NCBI GenBank assembly: GCA_944739405.2
Contig: OX123205.2
Location: 41,188,475 to 41,252,474, forward strand
Direction of reading: 5' to 3'
DNA length: 64,000 nucleotides
Origin: Euclidia mi
Taxonomy: Eukaryota; Arthropoda; Insecta; Lepidoptera; Erebidae
Positions 22,601 through 32,284 of the stretch are shown piece after piece (the first letter of the stretch is position 1; each line of letters begins with the position of its first letter). The position numbers and the translations under genes were made by a program. Below the pieces are notes generated by a model. The model was not told the origin of the DNA. It saw nothing but the letters and a program-made list of their open reading frames with translations, and searched no databases.

Positions 22601-22918
22601 CTCACGTGACCAGAAGGCTGGTTTATTCTTTGCTCAGAGAATCAGCATTGCCATCCAGCGTGGCAATGCTGCCAGCCTTCTGGGCACGTTACCCGATGAT
22701 ATTGATGCGGAGGCATTCTACGACGCCTAAACACACCTGTACATATGTATCTATTTTTACTCTTTATTTTTAGTTTTATGTACATATATATTCTTAGACA
22801 GTATGATTATTTGAGATAGTCATGTATTTAGTTATAATTAATCATCTGCAATGTACCTTATAATGAAAATTTAACAAAATAAAAAAACAACTATCGTAAA
22901 AAAAAAAAAAAAAAAAAT
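19700..22918 (+). mobile_element. R2-like LINE with restriction-like endonuclease, near intact
   Basis: A single long ORF with zinc finger, RT and C-terminal restriction-like endonuclease is followed by a ~190-bp 3' UTR ending in a poly(A) run at 22896-22916. There is no APE endonuclease, which separates it from the other LINEs here. This is the layout of the R2/R4/NeSL-type group. Family placement below that level is not attempted. The 5' limit (about 19700) is a guess and no TSD was found. Confidence 0.75.
19873..22730 (+). pseudogene. R2-like LINE protein: zinc finger, RT, CCHC, RLE (one frameshift)
   Basis: The first ATG is at 19873; the frame stays open to 22539. Residues ~25-50 form a C2H2 finger (CPDC then HFGKVH), likely for target DNA. 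RT motifs follow: ILKVDLKNAFNSVN at ~residues 375-390, GCQQGDPLGPVIFSLA, and the catalytic VWYLDDGTLGG (YLDD). The C-terminus has a CCHC knuckle (CHCG ... GHHGLSC, CX1CX8HX4C) and then KRPDGM with WDAT about 15 residues on, matching the RPD-X(12-15)-D/E core of R2-type endonucleases. After ~22500 the family's ending (VETLGSWGPSA, RISIAIQRGNAASLLG) continues in another frame to a stop at 22730. One indel near 22500-22510 explains this. It is otherwise uninterrupted, so it is young or the break may be an assembly error. Confidence 0.8.
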
Positions 22919-23599
22919 TACAATAAATATATTCACACAGTATCAAAACAAAGTAGATTATTAGGTTTATTGGCAAAGAATTTAACATTGGCAGCTAAAT
23001 TCGTTACTGTTGTATCATAGTGCCAACTCTATCAAAAAAAATAAAAGCCGGAAGCTTTTATAATCACAGAAATAAAGGTTTCATTATTCGCCTAACAAAA
23101 TAGAGTTTTTATTTAAAATTCGACTAAAAATTATCGGTAGTCATATAATTAATACAGTGAACACCAAAATGTGTTTGATATCGTATGATTTCTAATTTTA
23201 TAATAATAGCTGACTTCAATTCTTAGTCTGAATTGTTTTTCATACCCTTTACAATTACATACTTCAAATTAAACAAATTAAACCTATTGGAGAAGTGAAA
23301 GCAAGTTTGCTTGTTATTTTTGTCATTCTTTTACGCTAATACTCAAGGGATTTTGTAGAAACATTGCAGCAATAAAACGTATACAGTCATAATAATAACA
23401 CTTAACACTTCTGTCACGATAGCCGACTGGTATGCGAGTGGCATGTGGTAACTCATAAGCTACGTTTGCCACGATAACTTATACCCAGGAGTTGGCCGGA
23501 GCCGCGAGTGTCTTTCTTTCCTTTTCTTGCTTTTGAGTGTGTTTCAAGCCGCCGAAAGCCTTCGACATAGCCTCAAGATTTTTATCGTTTTTGTTGTAG
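22919..23599. other. no gene recognised
   Basis: AT-rich non-coding DNA. The piece at about 23500-23580 (TCTTTCTTTCC, GTGTGTTTCAAGCCG, CCTTCGACATAGCC) resembles 11540-11620 and is probably the edge of an old dispersed repeat. Confidence 0.4.
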
Positions 23600-23910
23600 T
23601 AATAGGCGACAAACGAGCAGACGGGTCGCCTAATGGTAAGCAATAACCGCCGCCCATGGACACAAACAACACCACAGGAGTCACAAGTGCGTTGCCGCTT
23701 CTTGGGGTTGGTAAAAGGGATAAGATAAGGAGTGGGATGAGGGAGAAGGAATAGGGAATAGGGCCTCCGGCACTCTCACTCACCGAACGAATCGCAACAG
23801 CTTAGGTACTGTTACTTTACGTCAATTTTCTGTGAGAGGGTAGTACTTCCCCGGTCGAGCCGGCCCATTCATGCTGAAATCAGCAAGGCCCTACTACCGT
23901 GAGGCGAGAA
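23600..23910 (-). mobile_element. retroposon fragment, 'GTGACTCCTGTGGTGTTG' family
   Basis: The minus strand contains GTGACTCCTGTGGTGTTG, then GGCGGCGGTTATTGCTTACC and TAGGCGACCC, the same order as at 38525-38648. Beyond 23755 it continues with GGGCCTCCGGCACTCTCACT and GAGAGGGTAGTACTTCCCCG, also found at 50580-50690. That makes this the longest local copy and suggests the family is the 3' end of a LINE. No coding frame is preserved. Confidence 0.55.
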
Positions 23911-24071
23911 TAGGGACCGACAGCTTTACATGCCTTCCAAATCACGGCAGCGCTTTGATTTACATCACACGCGGTCAGCTATCCAAGTACTGACCTCTGC
24001 CTTTTATGAACGGCAAGCCTGGTCACGCTACGCAGGCGCCAAATAGTACATACTAAAATAGAAAATACTCT

Positions 24072-24318
24072 GCCTGAGTGCTCCAGCGCATAGCGTATGC
24101 GTCCGGTCATCGGGAGGTTCCGGGTTCGATTCCTGGGTCCGGCAGACAGTATTACTGAGTTTTTCCGAATTCTCAGTAGCAGCACGGATTTGGGCAATGT
24201 GCCCGGTAACGGCAATAGGCACGCCCTCTATTACGTCGGACGTAAAATTCATAAGCCTTAATGTGCCATGTGTGTTACACTTCTGCCTACCCCTTCAGGG
24301 ATACACGCGTGACGATAT
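24072..24318 (+). mobile_element. tRNA-derived SINE
   Basis: Head CTGCCTGAGTGCTCCAGCGC, B box CCGGGTTCGATTCCTGGG, body GTAGCAGCACGGATTTGGGC and GGCAATAGGCACGCCC, tail CTTCTGCCTACCCCTTCAGG and CACGCGTGACGATATA. A more diverged member of the family described at 5662. Confidence 0.75.
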
Positions 24319-24666
24319 AAACAAAATTATAAAACAGTAAGTTCGAACATAAACTTTGGAGAAACAATTTTGTTCAACACTTTGGAGTAGAACTTGGTTT
24401 CAGTTTGATTAATCTGAGATTGAAAAAGCTTACAATGTAAATGTGTATTTAAAACGAAGAGTTTAGACCTGTGCTGGTTTCCACCAGTTTCAGTTCTAGC
24501 CATGGAATATCCTTATCCTTATTGATTGTCGCTCTGTGGAAAATCTTATATTCCGTTGAATCTGGTTAGACCAATAAGCGGACCGAGCCCCAAGACGAAG
24601 AGTCTTGGATACGAAGACGATGATGATTATAACAGTAATTGCCAAAACTATATCACGGTTCCGCCT

Positions 24667-24870
24667 GTCTTTTATTATAGTAATAGGCGGCAAACGAGCA
24701 GACGGATCGCCTGATGGTAAGCAATTACCGCCGCCCATAGATACAAGCAACACCACAGGAGTCACAAGTGCGTTGCCGCCCCTTGGAGTTGGGAAAAGGG
24801 ATAGGATGAGGAGTGGGATGAGGGCGAAGGAATAGGGGATAGGGTCTTCGGCACTCTCTTTACTTAAAAG
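24667..24870 (-). mobile_element. retroposon fragment, 'GTGACTCCTGTGGTGTTG' family
   Basis: Nearly the same sequence as 23610-23785 on the same strand: TAATAGGCGGCAAACGAGCA, CGCCTGATGGTAAGCAATTA, CACCACAGGAGTCACAAGTG, GGGATAGGATGAGGAGTGGG. There are 2 copies within 1 kb plus a plus-strand copy at 38.6 kb. It sits directly after the fragment at 24494-24590 related to the 6430 repeat. Confidence 0.6.
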
Positions 24871-24892
24871 CGGCTGTATCAATCTTATCTTC

Positions 24893-25150
24893 ACGCCTTT
24901 TATCCCTGAAGGGGTAGGCATAGGCGTATTACACACCCACACTTCGCCAGATATGTTTCGGTCCCAATGTAATAGGGGGCGAGCCTATTGCCATCTACCG
25001 GGCACATTATTAAGCGAGCGATAATTAACATTTTTAATACACACATAACTTCGAAAAGTCAGAGGTGTGTGCCCGAGGTACCTGAGGATCGAACCCGAGA
25101 CCATCGTCTCGGCAGTCCGTTACGTACACCACTGGGCTACCGCCGCTGTA
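24893..25150 (-). mobile_element. SINE, second head type
   Basis: The minus-strand tail is shared with the first SINE family (CCTACCCCTTCAGGGATAAA and AGGCGTGAAG, plus GGCAATAGGCTCGCCCCC). The head differs: CAGCGGCGGTAGCCCAGTGG, then CCGAGACGATGGTCTCGGGT and TCGATCCTCAGGTACCTCGG. A second copy of this head type is at 26543-26765. Two different tRNA-like heads on a common tail are consistent with tail-driven mobilisation. Confidence 0.7.
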
Positions 25151-25321
25151 TGTTTTTTGCCGGCTGTATCAACTTACGGCGATATGTAGCTTATGTCAAA
25201 TATGTATCTCTAGTAGCCTAAGACGGATAGATCAAATATTGGAACCGGCTGCTAGATAATGTGTTTAGACAATCGTCAGAATACTTGAACGGGTAAACCT
25301 ATTTTTGTTTTCTTTTATTTT

Positions 25322-25575
25322 AAGAGGATGGATGACGAAAGACTGACCAAGAAATTATAAAAGTCAAGTGTGAATGGGACAGGAGGAAGGGGAAGACCTA
25401 GACGGACGTTCTCTGACCAGATTGGAGACATCCAGACATCCTAAAAAAGGACAGGTTAGAAGTAATATTAACCGAAGAGCATGCATGAGAAATTTGATGG
25501 GAGTGAATGAAGCAAGTGAGATATGTCAGGATCGTTGCAAATGGCGTTCCGTAGTTTTGAGTTTATATTAATTTG
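25322..25575 (+). mobile_element. 5'-truncated copy of the 13.45 kb RTE-like LINE
   Basis: The plus strand contains GGATGGATGACGAAAGACTG, then a GGAAGGGGAAGACC stretch and AGATATGTCAGGATCGTTGC, closely matching the minus-strand LINE at 13462-13740. Translation gives GRSLTRLETSRHPKKGQV-like and MRNLMGVNEASEICQDRCKW pieces, broken by at least one frameshift. It stops just before the shared SINE/LINE tail, so its own 3' end is missing or replaced. Confidence 0.7.
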
Positions 25576-25684
25576 TGGATCACACTCAGTGTTGCCTCGT
25601 GTGGGGATCGAAGTCACAACACTCGGCGCAGTATCAAGCGGCGAGGCGCCCGCTTAAACCACTACACCAACCGTGCAGTCACAT
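25576..25684 (-). mobile_element. tRNA-derived SINE head fragment (third type)
   Basis: The minus strand reads ACTGCACGGTTGGTGTAGTG, then GCGCCGAGTGTTGTGACTTC and GATCCCCACACGAGGC. It matches the longer copy at 33116-33332. It carries A- and B-box-like segments but no intact tRNA fold. Confidence 0.6.
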
Positions 25685-26270
25685 TGTGATCGTACTAACT
25701 TATTTTTAAGACTAAGAACCTAAGCTGTTCGCTAGTGATTTTATATTCCCGTCTAAAACACTTGTGTAAATAAGCCTCGAAGCCCAGTATTCTGGGAGTC
25801 AACGACTTACTGTTTTTCAAAGGGGCGGGGTGTTATGTAAAACTGGGCGAAACATAAAGGCGGTTCTCACTTGGCAAAAAGTTTCCGGCTCATTATTTGC
25901 TTGTTTTGATAATCGTTATGCAAAATATGTAAATAGCCTTGTGATACAATAGAGAGAGGCTGGACAGGTTGGAAGAGAGTGAATTTAATAACGAGTTTTT
26001 CGTCTTTGCCTGAAGATACAATTTGTTTCATGTATATTCCTTAGTCACGTATTTCGGATTGAAATGGAAGAGTGGCACTTGGTATTCCTTTCCCTTTTTC
26101 GCACTAAGTTGTTCTTTGTATGAATAGCTAAATAATAAGACGATTTTGACAAAAATATACTTTTTACTTTCTAAATATCAGTTTGCAGCTCATATTACCA
26201 AATATGCAAATTTGAATATCTTGAAAGACAATTTGGAACTAATATTTGAATATATTGATGTTATAGGTGA
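25685..26270. other. no gene recognised
   Basis: Non-coding sequence without a recognisable element. Confidence 0.4.
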
Positions 26271-26277
26271 CTCGTAT

Positions 26278-26500
26278 GATTGCCTCCGTGGTCCAGTGGA
26301 TAGCGGGTCGTGCAAAAAGTGTTACTGGGTTTTTCCGAAGTCACAGAGTCTGGTGATGTGCTCGGTAACGGCAATAGGCTCGCCCCCTATTATGTGGGAC
26401 CAAAAATTCATGGCGAAATATGAGTGCATCATTACACCTCTGCCTATCTCTTATATACCCCGGGATAAAAGGCGTAAGACTAATATATATGATTTGTATA
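26278..26500 (+). mobile_element. SINE with internal deletion
   Basis: The head ATTGCCTCCGTGGTCCAGTG joins directly to GCGGGTCGTGCAAAAAGTGT, skipping the B-box region present in other copies. Body GGCAATAGGCTCGCCCCC and tail CTCTGCCTATCTCTTATATA then AAGGCGTAAGACTAATATAT remain. The deletion removes the internal promoter, so this copy could not be transcribed by pol III. Confidence 0.7.
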
Positions 26501-26542
26501 TTATATGACGATATAAGGTGTAATTATTTACCTACAAATACA

Positions 26543-26772
26543 CTTGGTGTACGTAACGGACTGCCGAGGCGATGGTCTTGGGTTAGAGCCCCAGGTACTC
26601 CGGGCACACACCTCTGACTTTGCGAAGTTATGTGTGTGTTAATAATTTTAGTTATCGCTCGCTTAATAATGTGCCCGGTAGATGGCGGACCGAAACATAA
26701 CCAGCGAAGTGTGGGTGTGTAATACACCTCTGCTTACTCCTTCGGGGATAAAAGGCGTGAAGTTATGTTATG
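26543..26772 (+). mobile_element. SINE, second head type
   Basis: It contains CTGCCGAGGCGATGGTCTTG, a weak B box (GGTTAGAGCCCC), CACACACCTCTGACTTTGCG, ATAATGTGCCCGGTAGATGG, and the tail CTCTGCTTACTCCTTCGGGG then AAAGGCGTGAAGTTATGTTA. The same head type as the minus-strand copy at 24893-25150, 1.5 kb away. Confidence 0.7.
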
Positions 26773-27647
26773 TTGTTACAAATACACTTGCAGCAGTAGC
26801 TGAGTCACGATTGCTATCTTTCAAAATAAGAACAACTGTACTAATAAAATGGTTCATCATTTAAAAGCTGCATATGAAATGTCAAACGATGGCCGAATGT
26901 ATATTTGACAGTTATGAGGGGGTAACGTGCTTTTGTTTGGATTATTTTTGCCCATCTTGCCACTTTTAAGTCTTGTATACGCTACTAGAGTCTGTCTTAC
27001 TTTTCCATGGTGCGAGATGTGTTTATTTTTCTAAGTAATATTGAAAACCACATATTTTGAAGTCCGGATGTTGCCGGGCTTACGTTTAAGTTATTTTTAA
27101 TTTAAAATTTGCAAATAGTTTGCGGCTAACCCTCAGCACGATTTTATCCGACGACGACTTTATCCGATGGACTCTCAACTTCAAAATATTCACTGTTGTT
27201 ACGTCTTTGTGAATAATTCAATGGATTTACTCATAATATAAACGATTTGTTGGTTAAATAAATCAATCAGGATTAATTAAAGTGCAGGCTCATGAATTGA
27301 TGGATGAATTTATGTGTGAATATTATTCAAATTGTAAGCCCATTGGAAAACAAATCTAATACTTAATAGATTTGGTTTTTAATTGGACTTAGCTGATGGG
27401 TCATTTAGAAGTCGTCGGGTTAAATCAATACCAGGACAAAATAAATGCAGCAAGTTACATTTGACCTCAGAATAATCCAAATATTTATTTTAACCGACTT
27501 CAAAATAGAGAGGAATTCCAATTTGTGACTTTTATTTTGACCTTCAAACTTTAGAATTTTTTGTTTATATATTTTGAATCGTAAATAATAGGCTATTATT
27601 CAGATCAGTCAGTAGTTAGCAGTAGACAATGGATAAACTGACCTATA
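26773..27647. other. no gene recognised
   Basis: AT-rich non-coding DNA. Direct repeats of ATTTTATCCGACGACGACTT style near 27140-27170 are short and not diagnostic. Confidence 0.4.
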
Positions 27648-27650
27648 TTA

Positions 27651-27846
27651 GAGCTCATTCAGACCGAGGGCGGTCACGCGGTCAAGCGGACAGTTTTGCG
27701 TTCTTTGTGTTATACTACGTTACATAGACCGCGTGACCGCTCTCTGTCTGATAGACCCTATATAACGTAATTATTATAAGACAAAGAACGCAAAATAGAC
27801 CGCTTGACGGCTAAACCGCGTGACCGCTCTCTGTCTGAATGAGCCC
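27651..27846. mobile_element. PIF/Harbinger-like MITE with TTA TSD
   Basis: A 196-bp element with inverted ends: GAGCTCATTCAGACCGAGGG with CGGTCACGCGGT at the left and GGGCTCATTCAGACAGAGAG with CGGTCACGCGGT on the complementary right. The complementarity extends inward through GTCAAGCGG and TTTTGCGTTCTTTGT. The 3-bp sequence TTA lies on both sides (27648-27650, 27847-27849), as expected for the PIF/Harbinger superfamily (TWA). It has no coding capacity and must have been moved by a transposase elsewhere. Confidence 0.75.
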
Positions 27847-27849
27847 TTA

Positions 27850-28385
27850 ATGATTTTTCTCAATAAATACACATTGATATTATAAATAGACGCACCTACA
27901 CCAAGGCAAAGATCCTAATATCCTTGTTCGTGCCCACAAATGCCTGAATTGTGCGGGAATCGAGCCTGCGAGATATGGCTAGGCAGTCGTTTACACCCCC
28001 GCATCCATGTAAACACAAACAAATTTTTGACTTAGTGGGAATCGAAGCCGTGACCTTCGTCTCCATCGTTTACAATCCCGCTACGCCACCGAGTACCCAA
28101 AACTCTGTCACAGCAATAAATCTAAATTAGTTACCGCCCAACAATCTAAGGTTAAGCGCACACAGTACATCTACGTATATCACGTTTACCCCCTGACTTC
28201 ACTCGGTTGAATTTTACTTATCAGCCGCCCCAGTTGAGTCAGCTAGAAAGGGGTCATCGTGAAGATATATGTATAGTTGAAATAACACATTACACGCACA
28301 GCTTAGCTCTGGGGATGATGAGCGGAGATGGGTGATAAGATTTCCAGGGTAAGTAATATTTAAGATATTGGTGAAATTATAAATT
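27850..28385. other. no gene; SINE-like B-box remnants
   Basis: At 27950-28095 two inverted B-box-like stretches (GCGGGAATCGAGCCTGCG; GTGGGAATCGAAGCCGTG) suggest two old minus-strand tRNA-derived SINE heads. Termini cannot be set. The rest is non-coding. Confidence 0.4.
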
Positions 28386-28387
28386 TT

Positions 28388-28722
28388 ATAGACTCACGTT
28401 TATATCCAGAAGGGGGTAGGCAGAGGTGTACATCGCAAGCAACCGCAACCGCAGAGTTGGTGTAATGTTACAATATTACACCCATTTTTCGTCATGTTAT
28501 AAATTTGTAGATCCCACGTAATAGAGGTACTGAGAAATCGAAAACACCCATTAACACTTTTGCCACTTTTGGGAATCAAATTCTCTCTCTCTCTCTCCTT
28601 TTATCTTGTCTTTTTTGTAAATTATGTAAGGAGAAACAAATAAAATATTTTTTGTTTTCGTTTTCTTTTTCTTTTTATATGCAGACGCATATGCTATCCA
28701 CTGGACCGCGGAGGCAGTTTAT
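28388..28722 (-). mobile_element. SINE interrupted by CT-rich and T-rich sequence
   Basis: The minus strand starts ACTGCCTCCGCGGTCCAGTG at 28722 and ends with the tail CTCTGCCTACCCCCTTCTGG and ACGTGAGTCTATA. The middle is split: a (CT)n run at about 28583-28600 and a T-rich stretch to 28680 separate head from body, and there is a short insertion near 28425-28460. The B box is damaged. Confidence 0.65.
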
Positions 28723-29165
28723 TATACCTATCATAATTGACGGGTACACCTGTAGCGAGCGTTCGTAGCAAGAACTGCTTGGCCGTTCGTAGATCGGCAA
28801 GCATAAGCCAGAGGTTTACGATGTGTAACCGTTTGTGACGAATTTGTATCAGACCGCTACCCTGCTTTGGGCGGCAGATTAATCTGTCAAATTCTGAAAA
28901 CCAAGCTAATAAGCAACCGCAGGGTTCTCTGAGCTTTTCTGAAGACACTATTAATATTTATTTCACAAGAAGTATCGGCTTAAGTGCTCTCCGAAGCACG
29001 GCACCGTAATCGATCACCCATCCAAATAGTAACCTCTGTATCGTTGCTTGAATTTGCTGATCTGTTACGTAATTCCCGCAACAACACGTTACAGCGCTCT
29101 TCAATATAAGTCTCACCAACACACAATAGGTATATTTCAGAATTGAGACATATTAAGGCCAACTT
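28723..29165 (-). repeat. unclassified repeat-like block with open frames
   Basis: Two minus-strand frames (28694-28948, 28980-29162) lie here but show no domain. The block includes TGGATGGGTGATCGATTACG and CTTCGGAGAGCACTTAAGCC, motifs that recur (GTGCCTCGGAGAGCACGTAA at 6438), so it is more likely an old dispersed repeat than a gene. Alternative: exons of an unknown gene; not supported by splice signals. Confidence 0.3.
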
Positions 29166-29570
29166 CGCTGAAGTACAACAAAACTTAAAAAACTAACAAC
29201 TATGGCAATAATGTCGGCACTTATACAACTAGTCCCAACGACTAGTTGTCTAACTGTTGTTCAACAGTTTTTCGACCACTTGACTTAACTTGTCACGTAT
29301 CACATATGGACGATATATCGCGACGCGACTTAGCGCTACATAATGGCACTTTAGTGGCGCTCAAAGTACCGAATGAAAGATAAAAATTGATATGTGGACG
29401 ATGAACTCGATGTGTGAAAATTAGGGAGTATCTACTTGGATAACCAAATCTACTAGGTATCTAAAATTCTATACAAATAAGAATTTCATTTATAAAGATG
29501 GTAATAAATTAATATCAGAACAGCTAATATACAAAGAACAATAAAATTGTTGTTACAGTTTGTAATCCCT
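29166..29570. other. no gene; two small hairpins
   Basis: Non-coding. ACAACTAGTC..GACTAGTTGT and AACTGTTG..CAACAGTT at 29226-29271 form two adjacent short stems. Confidence 0.4.
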
Positions 29571-29574
29571 ACTT

Positions 29575-29700
29575 CTATAATATCTTCTTGGGTTTACGCG
29601 AATGTTACACATTGAAATTAAACAATAGTTTACGGCTTTTATCGCGTTATGTTGGTTTCAGTGGGTTACCTGAGTGATCTAGAAACTACATTTTTTAATT
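29575..29700 (-). mobile_element. Penelope-like element 3' fragment (second copy)
   Basis: This matches 32530-32665 in the same orientation: ATCTTCTTGGGTTTACGCGA, ATGTTACACATTGAAAT, TTTATCGCG and GATCTAGAA. The 32.5 kb copy lies just downstream (minus strand) of a GIY-YIG endonuclease frame, so this is read as the 3' part of the same Penelope-like family without its coding region. Confidence 0.55.
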
Positions 29701-30950
29701 AATTACTAGCCGAAGTTCCTACTTCTATACCAATCTCTACCTACCTACTAATTAAAAAAATACGAATAATTTATGTGTTTGTATGTTTGAAACGCATTAA
29801 CTGAAAAACGTAAAGACACATTTTGTTCGCCAATAGAATACTAATTTATCGCTGAGTAATCGCTTCGAGCCCGGGGTCCGCTCACTAGTTGAACCAGATT
29901 TGACAAAATATTACCCTTTCCACAGAGCGTATATAGATAGGTAGTCTATAGATAGGGTAGCGATATGCAATGTTTAGAAAGTGACATATACTTTCTCTTA
30001 CAACCGCATATTTTAAACACTGCTTACTTTTCATCATAATAAAGCAAACAAAAAAGCTAAAGCAGGAAAATCCGCCGCAAACGCTAGTCCGCACAACAAT
30101 TACGAAATATCAGATAACTCCAAGATAAAAAGATTTTATGTCAATCTATTCAGTACATAGACTGCGTCGTCCCAATCCGCCATTCTATCAAAAACTAACC
30201 TAGTTAACTTGAGACTTGGATCGTTCGCGCTATACAGTAGCTATAAACAGATGTTGGTGCCACTGTGAGTGATAAGCGGGTTCCAAATACTACTTATTTT
30301 TTTATCGGGAAAAAATTCGCAAATCAAACGCTATTCGGTAGCTATAATGCTTGAAACAGATGTCGGTGCCACTTGGAGCGGATTTAGGGGTGTTATTTTT
30401 AAGTCGGACAGTATTTTCAGCTTTTATATTTTTAATCAAAGAGGTGTAAATAAAAAAAAAATCGTACTAATATTGTGTAAATGAAAGAGTTACAATAAAT
30501 TAAGAGTAAAAAATACATTTTATAGATAACATGTTATGCTATTTAATACATAGTCTGCGTCGTCACTATCCGCCATTCTATCAAAAACTTGAGACTCGAA
30601 TCGTTCGCCACTCGAACGCTATACGGTAGCTATTATTAGCGGATTCAAAATATTTATGTTTTATTTTATTGGACAGCGTTTTCAGCTTCTGCATTTTTCA
30701 TCAACGATTAATGGTTGGTAAATTGGACTTTAATAAGACTAAAATATAAATTGACTACATGTTAATGTAGTCTAACTAGAGTTTTTATCTAACTAGATTT
30801 AATATATCATGTTAATCTACTTTAGTAAAACTAACCTTGTTAATTTGAGGTTTAGATCGTGTGCCACTCGAACGTTATACGATAGCTAGAACGGTATACA
30901 AAGAAATAGTTGATTGAATCAGGTGTTACTTGGCGGAACTCCATTGTAAC
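29701..30950. repeat. region of dispersed direct repeats
   Basis: Segments recur at roughly 30160-30260, 30330-30400, 30540-30660 and 30850-30900. Shared words include GCGTCGTC..TCCGCCATTCTATCAA, TTGAGACT..GATCGTTCG, CCACTCGAACG and CTATACGGTAGCTA. The copies are imperfect and differently spaced, so this is not a simple satellite. No ORF of note is present. Confidence 0.5.
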
Positions 30951-30951
30951 C

Positions 30952-31259
30952 TAATGGAAGGAAAGAGGAACCCACCATGCACCCTCGGATTGACCACTCC
31001 AACTTTTGCAATAGAAAAAGGATGACAATAGCGATGGACTCAGTCGTTGCCCATCGCTCCTGAGAAGGCCTCGTGCAGAGGCGAAACACGTGTCGAAGAA
31101 TAGTCGGCGCATACAGCGGGATACTGCAAGTCAGGTATCTTCCTGGAACTCATATCCCTTATCCTTTTAGAGTAGTTTGGTATTGTCAACCTTTTTCTAT
31201 TGCAGTAGTTGGGGTGGTCAATCCGAGGGTGCGTGGTGGGTTCCTCTTTCCTTCCATGA
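30952..31259. mobile_element. 308-bp element with 79-bp inverted ends and hammerhead-like core
   Basis: Arms 30952-31030 and 31181-31259 are complementary over ~79 bp with about a dozen mismatches (shared words: GGAAGGAAAGAGGAACCCAC, CACCCTCGGATTGACCAC, GCAATAGAAAAAGG). Between them lies CCTGAGAAGGCCTCGTGCAG then AGGCGAAACACGTGTCG at 31059-31095, which resembles a hammerhead ribozyme (CUGA, a GCCTC/GAGGC stem, GAAA, GUC). The strict CUGANGA core is broken. Hammerhead motifs are known in Penelope-like elements, and one is nearby. A MITE is the alternative class. Confidence 0.55.
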
Positions 31260-31552
31260 GGTATACAAAGATATTGTTCTTGTTGCGAGCAAGAAGCAAG
31301 TCTGACATTTTCATATTTTGTTTAAGTCTCCATCACCACTGGCATAAAAAACATCCAGGCAGCAAAAATTATGTATAGATCACACAAACTGTAGTCTCGT
31401 GAGGTAATGAAACCCCTAGCATCCTGGGTAGAGTTTTAAGGTCAGCTGACCTGAGTCATGCGCCCACTGTATCGACTGCTTTGGTCCGGAATAGACCATA
31501 CATTGCACGTAATCGTTTTTTTATATTATTATTTTTATTAAAAAAAAAATGA

Positions 31553-31707
31553 AAAGGCGAGCCCATTGCCGTTACCGAGCACATCACCAGACTCCGTGCT
31601 GCTACTGAGAATTCGGAAAAACCCAGTATTATTGCCCGACCCGGGAATCGAACCCGGGACCTCCGATCAGCAGTCGCATACGCTACCCACTGGACCACGG
31701 AGGCAGT
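31553..31707 (-). mobile_element. SINE, 3' part missing
   Basis: The minus strand gives ACTGCCTCCGTGGTCCAGTG, B box CCCGGGTTCGATTCCCGGGT (the best-preserved in the window), GTAGCAGCACGGAGTCTGGT and GGCAATGGGCTCGCC. It then runs into a poly-T/A stretch instead of the usual tail, so the shared LINE-type tail is absent or replaced. Confidence 0.75.
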
Positions 31708-31890
31708 CAATCCCTAAATATAAAGTACCTCCGATAATCCTGTATGGCAGAAAAATAATTAATCACTTGCAGTGCCACCAAGACCTGATAATCTAACGTG
31801 TACTAAATTTGAAAAGCACTAAAGAACAATCTATTAATGTTTCATGTTAAGTAACACGATCGTAGTCTGCATAAACGTATTATTTTAATA

Positions 31891-32078
31891 CTAGCTGAGC
31901 CCGCGGTTAAACCCACGTTATTTAGGGCTACTGCTCCGTGCACTATGGTGCACAGCGTGATGTTATATTGCCTATAGCCTTAAGAGATATTCAAATCGGC
32001 ACAGTAGTTCCTGAGATAAGCGCGTTCAACCAAATAAAAAAACTCTTTAGCTGTATTATTCTAGTATTGAAGTATAGA
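31891..32078 (-). mobile_element. short Helitron-like element
   Basis: On the minus strand it starts TCTATACTTCAATACTAGAA after an A and ends in GCTCAGCTAG before a T: the 5'-TC, CTAG-3', A/T insertion pattern of Helitrons. Internal GATAAGCGCGTTCAACC-type sequence and TATTGCCTATAGCC are shared with the element at 48367-49747. At 188 bp it is non-autonomous; no RepHel coding is present. The 3' hairpin is weak. Confidence 0.6.
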
Positions 32079-32284
32079 TTGATTTAAGACATTTTAAATA
32101 AAATACCGCGAGTATTAAATTTATATGTGAACATAAATTATATTCTTGATAATACACAAAGCTTCTCAATATCTTACCTACAATAATTTACCTTCGAGAC
32201 TAGACGCCATTCTAGGTAAATATTATTATACTCTTGTGAGTTACGATAGAATACCTCGTAAATGTATCCAGGCGTAATAAACAG

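Noticed and set aside
31553..31707. tRNA gene suggested by a strong B box
   Set aside because: The sequence lacks a complete cloverleaf and matches several dispersed SINE copies with non-tRNA bodies.
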